DNA from: Clostridiaceae bacterium
GTDB taxonomy: Bacteria; Bacillota; Clostridia; Saccharofermentanales; UBA5734
Assembly: GCA_012519875.1 (NCBI GenBank)
Contig: JAAYPL010000004.1
Location: 1-13,452, forward strand
Direction: 5' to 3'
DNA length: 13,452 nucleotides
Shown: positions 1 to 7,073 of the stretch, one piece after another
Layout of the letters: each line of letters opens with the position of its first letter
How positions within the stretch are numbered: position 1 is the stretch's first letter
Translations under genes and position numbers: made by a program
The notes under the pieces: generated by a model
Database searches by the model: none
What the model was told of the DNA's origin: nothing
Seen by the model: the letters and a program-made list of their open reading frames with translations, nothing else

Positions 1-918
1 ATGCTCATGCCAACAGACTACATTGACAATCAAACCGCTGCCGCGGTGCATTCCGGCGCCATGACTCAGGCTGATGTTATGCGGCTCAAGGAGCTGTATG
101 GTTTGGCAGATAAAAGCTTTTTCGGAATTGTCAAAAGTTATTTCAACTGGCTGACCAGCACCTTCCGTGGTGACCTCGGTTTTTCCTTCCTCTACGGCAA
201 ACCGGTTACAAAGGTCATCAACGACTACGTCTGGATCTCATTTATCATTGCTTTTCTGGCCTATTTGATCCAGACCATTATTGCCATTCCGATGGGCATC
301 AAGGCCTCGGTACGGCAGTACGGACCTTACGATTACACGGTCTCAATTTTTGCCATGATCGGTACAGCACTGCCGTCCTTTTTTCTGGCGGCGCTGCTGA
401 TGAATATTTTTAGTATTAAACTCGGCATTTTGCCTCTCCAAGGCCTGACAACCGCCACCATCATCTTCCCTCCAGACGCTCATCTGCAAATTTTTCTCGA
501 TAAAGCCAAGCATCTGATTCTGCCTATCTCGGTTTTGGTTTTGCTTGGCATTGGCGGTCTGATGAAATTTACCCGAACCAATATGTTGGAGGTTTTAAAT
601 TCGGACTACATCCGAACAGCCCGAGCCAAAGGGCTCTCGGAGCACAAGGTGGTTTATCGCCATGCTTTTCGCAACACCTTGATTCCTCTGGTCACCACCC
701 TTTCGGGTATGCTGCCCAGCCTTTTTGGCGGCGCCATGATCACCGAAACGGTTTTTTCCATTCCCGGCATCGGCTATATGGCCCTGAGAGCCACGCAGCA
801 GGGCGACATTCCATTCATCATGGGGTACAACATATTCTTGGCCATTCTGACGGTTGTCGGCATGTTGATATCCGACCTGATGTATATGGTGGTCGACCCG
901 CGGGTCAAGCTGAATTAA
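1..918 (+). CDS. oppB: Oligopeptide/dipeptide ABC transporter permease, OppB/DppB type (5' end cut by the window)
   Basis: Inner-membrane permease subunit that pairs with the next gene product to form the channel of a peptide (or possibly opine/nickel-type) ABC importer. About 305 residues are visible. They begin in what is normally the external loop after the first membrane helix: the stretch RLKELYGL followed by FRGDLGFSF (residues 28-64) matches the conserved region of OppB proteins just before helix 2. The usual N-terminal helix of about 30 residues is absent, so the ATG at base 1 is probably internal and the gene starts upstream. Hydrophobic helices lie near residues 78-100, 112-138, 171-191, 230-250 and 271-293. 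The EAA coupling loop (DYIRTARAKGLSEHK) is at about 202-216, and the family-typical C-terminus VVDPRVKLN is intact. First visible gene of a B-C-D-F operon. Family assignment is secure; the substrate is not. Confidence 0.93.
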   Translation: MLMPTDYIDNQTAAAVHSGAMTQADVMRLKELYGLADKSFFGIVKSYFNWLTSTFRGDLGFSFLYGKPVTKVINDYVWISFIIAFLAYLIQTIIAIPMGIKASVRQYGPYDYTVSIFAMIGTALPSFFLAALLMNIFSIKLGILPLQGLTTATIIFPPDAHLQIFLDKAKHLILPISVLVLLGIGGLMKFTRTNMLEVLNSDYIRTARAKGLSEHKVVYRHAFRNTLIPLVTTLSGMLPSLFGGAMITETVFSIPGIGYMALRATQQGDIPFIMGYNIFLAILTVVGMLISDLMYMVVDPRVKLN

Positions 919-933
919 GAAGGGGGTGGCAAT

Positions 934-2028
934 GTGAGTAAGGATCAATCCGTGAAAGATCAGAACGACCGACCGGCGGATCAACCGACCAGGAAATATA
1001 CCGATTCAAGCCAACTGGCTGACGAGGTAACGGATCATTTCCGTTCGATTTCGCCGGGGCGTATGGTTGCCAAACGGTTTTTCCGCAGTAAATTGTCCAT
1101 AATCGGTCTTTGCATGATTATTTTTGTCTTCCTCTTTTCTTTTGTCGGGCCGTTGCTCGTTGATCTGTTCTGGGGTTATGGCGAAGTTGAGGTATTCAAA
1201 ATCGAACGTCTTTCCGACTTGGTAACCACCGCTGATTTTGTCGGACCGGACGGTCACTACTATACCTATTATGATAAGTCCGTCTCCATCGTCACAACCA
1301 AGGCACCGCCTTCCAAAGACCATTGGCTGGGCACCGATACCTACGGGTTTGATATTTTTACCCGCCTCATGTACGGAGGCCGGATTTCGCTGATCATCTC
1401 ATTTATCGTTATTTTGATGGAAACTTTCATCGGCGTTATCCTTGGCGGTCTGGCGGGCTATTTCGGAAAATGGGTTGACCAATTGATCATGCGTATTGTG
1501 GACATCTTCGCCTGTCTTCCCGGCCTGCCCATCCTGCTGGTTCTCTCGGCGACAATCTCTTCCATTGAAGCCATTCCCGCCGAGCATCGAATCTACTATT
1601 TGATGGCTATTTTGACCCTGATGGGCTGGACCGGCGCCGCTCGGATCGTTCGTGGTCAGATTCTCATGCTGCGCGAGCAGGAATATATGATGGCGGCCGA
1701 AACCACGGGATTGCGCCCGATCCAGAAAATATTCAAGCACCTTATTCCCAATACGATTCCCCAGTTGATCGTCACGGCCACCCTCGGCCTCGGCGGGGTT
1801 ATCCTGTATGAATCCACCCTGTCTTATCTCGGCTTGGGCGTTCCATTCCCTCGAGCGGCTTGGGGATCCATGATCGCCATGGCAGATCCGTCCAAAGGCC
1901 AGGAAGTTTTGGCCAACTACCCAAATATGTGGGTTCCGGCCGGTATCCTGATCATTATCGCCGTGCTCGGATTCAGCTTTATCGGGGATGGCCTGCGGGA
2001 TGCTTTTGATCCCAGAATGAAGAGGTAA
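934..2028 (+). CDS. oppC: Oligopeptide/dipeptide ABC transporter permease, OppC/DppC type
   Basis: Second membrane subunit of the peptide ABC importer, 364 residues. The start is GTG at 934, because the overlapping ATG at 932 runs directly into TGA; an AGGGGGTGG ribosome site lies just upstream at 921-929. A polar cytoplasmic N-terminus of about 50 residues precedes helix 1 (about 54-76). A long external loop (about 78-145) ends in the family hallmark HWLGTDTYGFDIFTRLMYGG (130-149). The EAA coupling loop, with EYMMAAETTGLRPIQKIFKH, is at about 250-269. The C-terminus GDGLRDAFDPRMKR is typical of OppC. Only 15 bp separate it from oppB, and oppD follows after 7 bp, so one transcript is expected. 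The extended external loop (about 90-125, rich in Tyr and Asp) is longer than in many DppC proteins and could contact the binding protein. Peptide specificity cannot be read from the sequence. Confidence 0.96.
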   Translation: MSKDQSVKDQNDRPADQPTRKYTDSSQLADEVTDHFRSISPGRMVAKRFFRSKLSIIGLCMIIFVFLFSFVGPLLVDLFWGYGEVEVFKIERLSDLVTTADFVGPDGHYYTYYDKSVSIVTTKAPPSKDHWLGTDTYGFDIFTRLMYGGRISLIISFIVILMETFIGVILGGLAGYFGKWVDQLIMRIVDIFACLPGLPILLVLSATISSIEAIPAEHRIYYLMAILTLMGWTGAARIVRGQILMLREQEYMMAAETTGLRPIQKIFKHLIPNTIPQLIVTATLGLGGVILYESTLSYLGLGVPFPRAAWGSMIAMADPSKGQEVLANYPNMWVPAGILIIIAVLGFSFIGDGLRDAFDPRMKR

Positions 2029-2035
2029 GTGTTGC

Positions 2036-3247
2036 ATGGGCTTGTTTGGACGATTAAAACGTAAAGAAATCAAAGGCATTGACGATTCTGAGTATCTGAC
2101 CTTGCGGGAAGAACGCCGTATCGCCAGAGAAAACAACCGGATTATCCGCCGTTTCGAGCGTGAGAAAGCCCGGCGTAACGTCAGTGAGTCGGAATATCTG
2201 ACCACCATGAGAGATCCCGACAATGTTGTGGAATTTGATGATCTGCACACTTATTTTTACACCGATGTCGGTACGGTCAAAGCTGTTAACGGTGTTTCGT
2301 TCGATATTCCCCAGGGAAAAATCGTCGGCGTTGTCGGAGAATCCGGCTGCGGTAAATCGGTGACCAGCCTGTCTTTGATGCAGTTGGTGCAGGCACCGCA
2401 AGGTCAGATCGTTTCCGGCAGCATCCGCTGCCAGGCCGCCGATGGCAAAGCCTATGAAATAACCAAGATGCCCCGGAACGAAATGCTCAAAATTCGCGGC
2501 AAGGACCTTGCTATGATCTTTCAGGAGCCGATGACCAGCCTCAATCCGGTTTTCCGAATCGGTGAGCAGATGGATGAGGTGGTCTTCCTGCACGTCCCGG
2601 GAGCAACCGCCGCCTCAGCCAAAGCTCGTTCCATCGAAATGTTGAATCTGGTCGGAATCGCCTTGCCGGAAAAAGTTTATAGCAGCTATCCGCACGAACT
2701 GTCCGGCGGCATGCGGCAGCGCGTCATGATCGCCATGGCACTTTCTTGCAATCCGCGCCTGATCATCGCCGATGAGCCGACCACGGCCCTCGATGTCACT
2801 ATTCAGGCGCAGATCCTCGATCTTCTGCGGGATATCAAGGATAAAATCAATGGCAGCATCATGTTGATCACACACGATCTGGGTGTCATTGCCGAAATGG
2901 CCGATCTGGTCGTCGTCATGTATGCCGGACGAATTGTAGAGCAGGGCACTGTGCATGAGATCTTTCATCAGCCCAAGCACCCGTACACCGTCGGCCTGAT
3001 GCGCTCCAAGCCCAGTGTCAATATGAGCGTCAAACGCTTGTACAGCATACCCGGACAGGTTCCCAATCCGATCAATATGCCGGATTATTGCTATTTCTAT
3101 AACCGTTGTGAGAAGCGCGCACCCATCTGTCAGGAGACTTATCCCGAGTTGATTCATTTTTCCGACACCCATAGCGCCGCTTGCCATCTCTACGACGAAG
3201 ATAAAGAGGTTGACGTTTTGAGCGATCTGGGTGCGATAAAGGAGTAG
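2036..3247 (+). CDS. oppD: Oligopeptide ABC transporter ATP-binding protein, OppD/DppD type, with a charged N-terminal extension
   Basis: Cytoplasmic ATPase of the importer, 403 residues against roughly 330-350 for most OppD proteins. All nucleotide-binding elements are present: Walker A GESGCGKS (101-108), Q-loop FQEP (162-165), signature LSGGMRQR (222-229), Walker B LIIADEP (242-248) and switch His280. The C-terminal oligopeptide-transporter region carries Cys342, Cys348, Cys355 and Cys373. This is the cysteine pattern that binds a 4Fe-4S cluster in some DppD proteins, so a cluster is plausible here. The extra length is an N-terminal segment of about 65 residues, very rich in Arg, Glu and Lys and probably helical, in which SEYLT occurs twice (18-22 and 52-56). 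An AGAGG site at 2021-2025 overlaps the end of oppC. It is expected to dimerise with OppF. Confidence 0.95.
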   Translation: MGLFGRLKRKEIKGIDDSEYLTLREERRIARENNRIIRRFEREKARRNVSESEYLTTMRDPDNVVEFDDLHTYFYTDVGTVKAVNGVSFDIPQGKIVGVVGESGCGKSVTSLSLMQLVQAPQGQIVSGSIRCQAADGKAYEITKMPRNEMLKIRGKDLAMIFQEPMTSLNPVFRIGEQMDEVVFLHVPGATAASAKARSIEMLNLVGIALPEKVYSSYPHELSGGMRQRVMIAMALSCNPRLIIADEPTTALDVTIQAQILDLLRDIKDKINGSIMLITHDLGVIAEMADLVVVMYAGRIVEQGTVHEIFHQPKHPYTVGLMRSKPSVNMSVKRLYSIPGQVPNPINMPDYCYFYNRCEKRAPICQETYPELIHFSDTHSAACHLYDEDKEVDVLSDLGAIKE

Positions 3248-3260
3248 GACAAGTAGTAGT

Positions 3261-4277
3261 ATGGAAAACCAAGACATTTTGGTCGTCAAAAACCTGAAAA
3301 AATATTATCCGGTGCGTAAATTCGAATTGGGCAGGGAAAAGTCTTTCGTCAAGGCCGTCGACGGTGTTTCATTTACGATCCGGCGCGGCACCACCATGGG
3401 TTTGGTCGGCGAATCGGGCTGTGGCAAAACAACGGTCGGCCGTACGATCCTGCGCCTGCACGACGTCACTGCCGGGCAGGTGCTGTTTGACGGTCAGGAC
3501 CTGGCCGCGCTGTCGACTCGATCGTTGCGCAAAATGCGGCCTCAAATGCAGATGATTTTTCAGGATCCTTACTCCAGCCTGTCACCCCGTATGCCGGTTG
3601 GCGAGATCATTGGCGAGGCCGTCCGTGAACACAAGATCGTCCCAAAATCACAATACAAATCCTATATCGCCAAGGTCATGCGGGACTGCGGCCTGCAACC
3701 GCAGTACTTCTATCGCTATCCACATGAGTTCTCCGGTGGCCAGCGTCAGCGAATCTGCATCGCACGGGCGGTTGCCCTCAACCCTCGCTTCATCATCTGC
3801 GATGAGCCGGTCAGTGCCCTGGATGTTTCAATTCAGGCTCAGATCATCAACCTGATGAAGGATCTGCAGGATCAATTCGGTTATACTTATCTTTTTATTT
3901 CCCATGATCTGTCGGTTGTTGAACATATTTCCGACACCATCGGAGTCATGTATTTAGGCAACATCGTCGAGATGGGTGACAAGAAAAGTGTCTTTGCCAA
4001 TCCCATGCATCCTTATACCCGATCACTCCTGTCGGCTGTACCGGTCTCGGATCCTGATGTCAAGATGAACCGGATTATCCTGTCTGGCGAAATGCCCAGC
4101 CCGGTCAATCCGCCATCCGGCTGCAAATTTCGGACCCGCTGTCCGAACGTCATGAAAATCTGTGAGAAAAAAGAACCGGTTTTCAAGGAATACGAGGCCG
4201 GACACTCGGTCGCCTGCCACCTCTATCCGCAAGATGAAACGGTAAACGGTCAAAATGAAGACGGACAAGAAAAATAA
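3261..4277 (+). CDS. oppF: Oligopeptide ABC transporter ATP-binding protein, OppF/DppF type
   Basis: Second ATPase of the importer, 338 residues, the usual length. Motifs in order: Walker A GESGCGKT (50-57), Q-loop FQDP (100-103), signature FSGGQRQR (157-164), Walker B FIICDEP (177-183) and switch His215. The C-terminal oligopeptide-transporter region ends with Cys298, Cys304, Cys311 and Cys329, again spaced like the Fe-S cysteines described for DppD-type subunits. The nearest ribosome site, AAGGAG at 3239-3244, is 16 bases before the ATG, which is rather far. No better in-frame start was found, and coupling with oppD, which stops 13 bp upstream, is likely. Together with OppB, OppC and OppD it completes the membrane and ATPase parts of the transporter. 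Confidence 0.95.
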   Translation: MENQDILVVKNLKKYYPVRKFELGREKSFVKAVDGVSFTIRRGTTMGLVGESGCGKTTVGRTILRLHDVTAGQVLFDGQDLAALSTRSLRKMRPQMQMIFQDPYSSLSPRMPVGEIIGEAVREHKIVPKSQYKSYIAKVMRDCGLQPQYFYRYPHEFSGGQRQRICIARAVALNPRFIICDEPVSALDVSIQAQIINLMKDLQDQFGYTYLFISHDLSVVEHISDTIGVMYLGNIVEMGDKKSVFANPMHPYTRSLLSAVPVSDPDVKMNRIILSGEMPSPVNPPSGCKFRTRCPNVMKICEKKEPVFKEYEAGHSVACHLYPQDETVNGQNEDGQEK

Positions 4278-4533
4278 AAAACAATTTGTCGATGACGGAC
4301 GCGTCATTGCCAGTATGGATATCGACGGCGTACCGGGCGCTGTTTTTCGCAGACCCAAACCCGCCGTTGATTTCGGGAAAGCAGCTGATAATAGAGAGCC
4401 AATCACCTTGACCGGTCGGGAGAAGCTGGCGGCTGCCAGGGGAATTCTGACTTCTTATCTGCTGGTTGCGCTGGCGGTATTCGGCGGGTTGGGCTTGTTT
4501 ATTTTGTTCTGCGTCAAGGTCTGGTTTCGTTGA
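4255..4533 (+). CDS. Small single-pass membrane protein of unknown function, last gene of the opp operon
   Basis: A 92-residue protein whose ATG overlaps the last 23 bases of oppF in another frame, so translation is probably coupled; no clear ribosome site precedes it. The N-terminal half is polar: a lysine-rich start (2-9), then an acidic/glycine stretch DDGRVIASMDIDGVPG (13-28). A basic segment around Thr-Gly-Arg-Glu-Lys (about 53-57) leads into one strongly hydrophobic helix (about 66-88) and a short end KVWFR. The positive charges before the helix suggest the N-terminus stays in the cytoplasm. I recall similar small proteins, with a DDGR-type motif and a C-terminal helix, near clostridial genes, but I cannot name a family or function. 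The operon position suggests an accessory of the peptide transporter; that is inference. Confidence 0.75.
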   Translation: MKTDKKNKKQFVDDGRVIASMDIDGVPGAVFRRPKPAVDFGKAADNREPITLTGREKLAAARGILTSYLLVALAVFGGLGLFILFCVKVWFR

Positions 4534-4552
4534 TTCGTGGTTGAATTCCTGG

Positions 4553-5131
4553 CTATCGGTAAAAAACGGCTCCCGCCACACCGGCGAGGACGGTCAGCAA
4601 GATCGGATTAACGCGAAAGCCAATATTGGCGACCGCCGTGATGAGAAAAACCGCCAGAAGAAAAAGTGAAACCGTGCCCAAGGGATCCACGAAGATGTTG
4701 GCCAAATCGGCGCCGCTAAGCAGCAGGATGCCGGAAGCTATGGTCAACGCTGCCGCGGCGATCAGGCCGACCGCCGCAGGCTTGATCCCCTCAAGGACAC
4801 TGTTCATGATGTGACTGTGACGGTAGCGTTCGATGAAATGCAAAACCAGCGACACGATAATCAGCGAAGGAGCAATAATGCCTAATGTGGCAGCAATCGA
4901 GCCAATCAGACCGGCATGAAGATAACCAACATATGTAGCGGCATTGATGGCGATCGGGCCGGGAATAATCATGTCCAGAGCATTAAGATCGGCCAGCTGA
5001 TCCAGTGTGATCGAATATTTCATGGATTCCACCATGATCATGGACAACATGGCGTAGCCGCCGCCAAATCCGACGACGCCTATTTTAAAGAAAGTAAAAA
5101 AGAGTTTCAGACATTCCAACAATAAAGTCAC
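4553..5131 (-). CDS. chrA: ChrA-family (CHR) transporter, short form, second of a pair
   Basis: Integral membrane protein of 192 residues in the chromate ion transporter (CHR) family, of single-domain 'short-chain' length. The family hallmark is visible at 18-36 (GVVGFGGGYAMLSMIMVES), and the second conserved segment, IIPGPIAINAATYVG, at 55-69. Further hydrophobic helices fill most of the remainder. It starts with GTG at 5131, overlapping the TGA of the upstream partner (GTGA on the minus strand), so the two are translationally coupled. Short CHR proteins normally come as two adjacent, divergent halves that act together, as with YwrA/YwrB of Bacillus subtilis; this arrangement fits. Chromate efflux is the family label only. 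The shared operon with a sugar-type oxidoreductase makes another anion or organic acid possible. Confidence 0.9.
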   Translation of the reverse strand: MTLLLECLKLFFTFFKIGVVGFGGGYAMLSMIMVESMKYSITLDQLADLNALDMIIPGPIAINAATYVGYLHAGLIGSIAATLGIIAPSLIIVSLVLHFIERYRHSHIMNSVLEGIKPAAVGLIAAAALTIASGILLLSGADLANIFVDPLGTVSLFLLAVFLITAVANIGFRVNPILLTVLAGVAGAVFYR

Positions 5132-5700
5132 GTCTCGGTCTTACCTCCGGGCTTAACAACAAATCGATGCCAAAGATATCCGACCAGGCCGGCACCAACA
5201 ATCACCAGCAGGATATTGACATTGAAAAATAGAACCAGAATAAATGACACCAGCATCACGCCAATGGAAAAGGGGCTCTTGATGTTGAATTTTCCGAGGG
5301 TAAAAGCCGCTGCCAGAATCAGTGCGGCCGAAGCCGCCCGTATACCTTTGAAAGCCCCGGCAATAGCGCCTTCCATCGGGATGATCTGCAAAAGGATGGT
5401 TGCCAGGAGCATCAGGATAAAAGCCGACAGGGTCGCACCAAGCACCGCAACCAGCATGCCAATGAAGCCGGCGGTTTTTTTGCCGACAAAGGAGGCGCAA
5501 TTGACCGCGATTACACCCGGCAGAGTCTGCGCCAAGGTGGCAAATTCCAGAAAATCTTCACGGGGTAACAGTTTATATTTTTCAACAACGTCCTTCTCGA
5601 TCAGCGGCAGCATGGCCAATCCGCCGGCAAAGGTGAATGTTCCGGCTTTCATGAAAATTAAGAATAACGGCCATAATTTTTTTCCGGTTCCCGTTCCCAT
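5128..5700 (-). CDS. chrA: ChrA-family (CHR) transporter, short form, first of a pair
   Basis: Integral membrane protein of 190 residues and partner of the downstream CHR protein. Conserved CHR elements are TFTFAGGLAMLPLIEKDVV (21-39) and LAQTLPGVIAVNCASFVG (56-73); the rest is a series of hydrophobic helices ending in a short basic tail. The ATG at 5700 lies 15 bp after the stop of the oxidoreductase gene. A GAGGA sequence overlapping that stop, about 12 bases before the ATG, is the likely ribosome site, so it appears to be co-transcribed with the oxidoreductase. The two CHR proteins are clearly different from each other, as expected for two halves of one antiparallel transporter rather than a recent duplication. 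Substrate unknown. Confidence 0.9.
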   Translation of the reverse strand: MGTGTGKKLWPLFLIFMKAGTFTFAGGLAMLPLIEKDVVEKYKLLPREDFLEFATLAQTLPGVIAVNCASFVGKKTAGFIGMLVAVLGATLSAFILMLLATILLQIIPMEGAIAGAFKGIRAASAALILAAAFTLGKFNIKSPFSIGVMLVSFILVLFFNVNILLVIVGAGLVGYLWHRFVVKPGGKTET

Positions 5701-5715
5701 TATGTGGCAACATCC

Positions 5716-6930
5716 TCAGTCATCCAGCATATGCTCCTGGGCCGTCGCTACAAGCGCCGCCGGTGCAATCATCCGTGGACGTTCGCAGCGGCTGGTCATT
5801 TTATAAACCTGACCTGTCCGGCAGCTTTCATTAATCCCATGGATAATTTCAAAAGCGTGGTAGCCCAGCTCCACATCAATGCGCGGCTTGCGATTATTAC
5901 GCAAGGCATACGCCAGATCAGCCAGGCCGATACCGCGGTTGTTATCCAGATAGCCGTGCAGCATAGGGAGTTTATACTCGGACATCACGCCGCGCACGAT
6001 AGGGCCGCTTCGAGGCATCGACGGACTCGGCGGAGCAAACCTGGGGGCCGGTTCCGAGCTGACACGCTTCAGAATCAGATCACCACTGTAAAAATTCGGA
6101 TGAAACATCTCCAATATGCCATCGGATCCATGGATGCTGAAAGAATCAAAGTAGGTCGAATCAGATGAAAAAAGAATGGTCCCGACGCAACCGTTTTCAA
6201 ACTCAAGGGATCCGACCACGGTGGTTTCGGTCTCGACACGGAAAGGTTCCTTGTATTTGGGGTGGTGCGGATTGCTATAAATACGGTCAGGGCTGATATT
6301 TCCCCCAAAACCCGAAACACGGCGGACGGGACCTAAGAGATTGATCATATTGTGGAGATAGTAGCCGCCGAGGTCGTAAGGAACGCCGCCACCGGGATGA
6401 AGCGGAAAAAAGAAATTATCCGGATCCACATCGAACAGCGGCGTATTGGGGTTGTAATTGGTCGTGCAAATCGCCGCGATGCTGATCGGGCGGCCGATCA
6501 GACCGTCATCGACATATTTTCGGGCGCTCTGCCATCCACCCCCGAGAAATGTATCCGGCGCAACCCCAAAGAGAAGGTTTTTCTCCCGAGCAAGATTTAA
6601 AAGCTCGGTCGCCTCGGCCATGGTTACGGTCATCATTTTTTCCACACAAACATGTTTGCCGGCCATCAACGCCGCCTTACTCACTTCATAATGCGCTTCA
6701 GGGAAGGTCAGATTCATGACGACCTCAATCTCGGGATCATTGTAAATCTCATCGTTGGTCATCTGTTTGATGCCGAAAGCCTCAGCTTTCGCCGCGGAAC
6801 GTTCGGGTATCAGATCCGAGCAACCGACCAGATCCACGATGCTGAATTTGGTTGTCAGGTTTTCCATATAGATTTTGCTGATGGTCCCACAGCCAATAAC
6901 GGCTGCCTTAACTTTTTTGTGCTGTGCCAT
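5716..6930 (-). CDS. Gfo/Idh/MocA-family NAD(P)-dependent oxidoreductase
   Basis: Cytoplasmic dehydrogenase of 404 residues in the glucose-fructose oxidoreductase / inositol dehydrogenase / MocA family, which typically oxidises or reduces sugars, inositols or their derivatives. An N-terminal Rossmann fold shows VIGCGTISKIY (11-21, the GxGxxS-like nucleotide loop). The family Glu-Lys pair is in CVEKMM (Glu97, Lys98), where the Lys is usually catalytic. The second domain carries GGVPYDLGGYYLH (181-193), the D-x-G-x-(H/Y) element, here with Tyr190 in the H/Y position. The ATG at 6930 has an excellent AAAGGAG site at 6938-6944. A promoter and a LacI-type operator lie immediately upstream, and two ChrA-like genes follow in the same direction. 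The precise substrate cannot be inferred. Regulation by a sugar-responsive LacI/GalR repressor is likely; no such regulator gene is in the window. Confidence 0.92.
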   Translation of the reverse strand: MAQHKKVKAAVIGCGTISKIYMENLTTKFSIVDLVGCSDLIPERSAAKAEAFGIKQMTNDEIYNDPEIEVVMNLTFPEAHYEVSKAALMAGKHVCVEKMMTVTMAEATELLNLAREKNLLFGVAPDTFLGGGWQSARKYVDDGLIGRPISIAAICTTNYNPNTPLFDVDPDNFFFPLHPGGGVPYDLGGYYLHNMINLLGPVRRVSGFGGNISPDRIYSNPHHPKYKEPFRVETETTVVGSLEFENGCVGTILFSSDSTYFDSFSIHGSDGILEMFHPNFYSGDLILKRVSSEPAPRFAPPSPSMPRSGPIVRGVMSEYKLPMLHGYLDNNRGIGLADLAYALRNNRKPRIDVELGYHAFEIIHGINESCRTGQVYKMTSRCERPRMIAPAALVATAQEHMLDD

Positions 6931-6937
6931 AAAAACA

Positions 6938-6944
6938 CTCCTTT
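6938..6944 (-). promoter_or_regulatory. Ribosome binding site AAAGGAG of the oxidoreductase gene
   Basis: The minus strand reads AAAGGAG, seven bases before the ATG at 6930. It is a near-perfect Shine-Dalgarno match and fixes the start. Confidence 0.85.
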
Positions 6945-6953
6945 AGTAAAAAT

Positions 6954-6967
6954 TGAAAACGTTTACT
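6954..6967 (-). promoter_or_regulatory. LacI/GalR-type operator
   Basis: The plus strand reads TGAAAACGTTTACT, centred on CG between 6960 and 6961, with a perfect AAACGTTT core. It matches 12 of 14 positions of the idealised LacI-family palindrome TGTAAACGTTTACA. It lies about 5-18 bases after the predicted start of transcription of the oxidoreductase operon, a typical place for a blocking repressor. A CcpA catabolite site (cre) has a related consensus and is an alternative reading. Confidence 0.62.
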
Positions 6968-6977
6968 CAATAATGTT

Positions 6978-7007
6978 AGAATAGCATTCGCTCATTTTGA
7001 TTGTCAA
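6978..7007 (-). promoter_or_regulatory. Sigma-A promoter of the oxidoreductase-chrA operon
   Basis: On the minus strand, a perfect -35 box TTGACA (7002-7007) is followed after 18 bases by TATTCT (6978-6983). Transcription should start near 6971, giving a leader of about 40 bases that contains the LacI-type operator and the ribosome site. Confidence 0.7.
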
Positions 7008-7023
7008 CGAAACCCTTGTTGAT

Positions 7024-7045
7024 TTTAAGGCAAGGTTTAAGGCAA
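7024..7045 (+). repeat. Tandem 10-bp direct repeat TTTAAGGCAA, period 12
   Basis: TTTAAGGCAA occurs at 7024-7033 and again at 7036-7045, separated by GG. It sits upstream of the plus-strand glycosyltransferase unit and behind the divergent minus-strand promoter. It could be a tandem regulator site or a chance repeat. I found no convincing plus-strand promoter with both boxes in this gap. Confidence 0.5.
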
Positions 7046-7073
7046 TCACCCGGCGGGATATGGGGAGGATCTT

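Noticed and set aside
1399..2250. Long minus-strand open frame (283 codons) opposite oppC and the start of oppD
   Set aside because: It is the shadow of a well-supported permease gene. The translation is low-complexity in character, crosses a real gene boundary and resembles no family.
2615..3289. Minus-strand open frame (224 codons) opposite oppD
   Set aside because: OppD motifs on the plus strand are complete, so the reverse frame is a coding shadow.
1..4533. Missing substrate-binding protein as evidence of an unusual transporter
   Set aside because: The window begins inside oppB. The binding protein gene is often upstream, so its absence here means nothing.
4553..4590. Weak GGC/GCC stem with a T-run at the end of the second chrA gene as a terminator
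   Set aside because: The stem is only about three pairs, and the T-run lies within the last codons, so it is not convincing.
5216..6168. Plus-strand open frames opposite chrA and the oxidoreductase
   Set aside because: The minus-strand proteins carry clear family motifs. The plus-strand translations do not.
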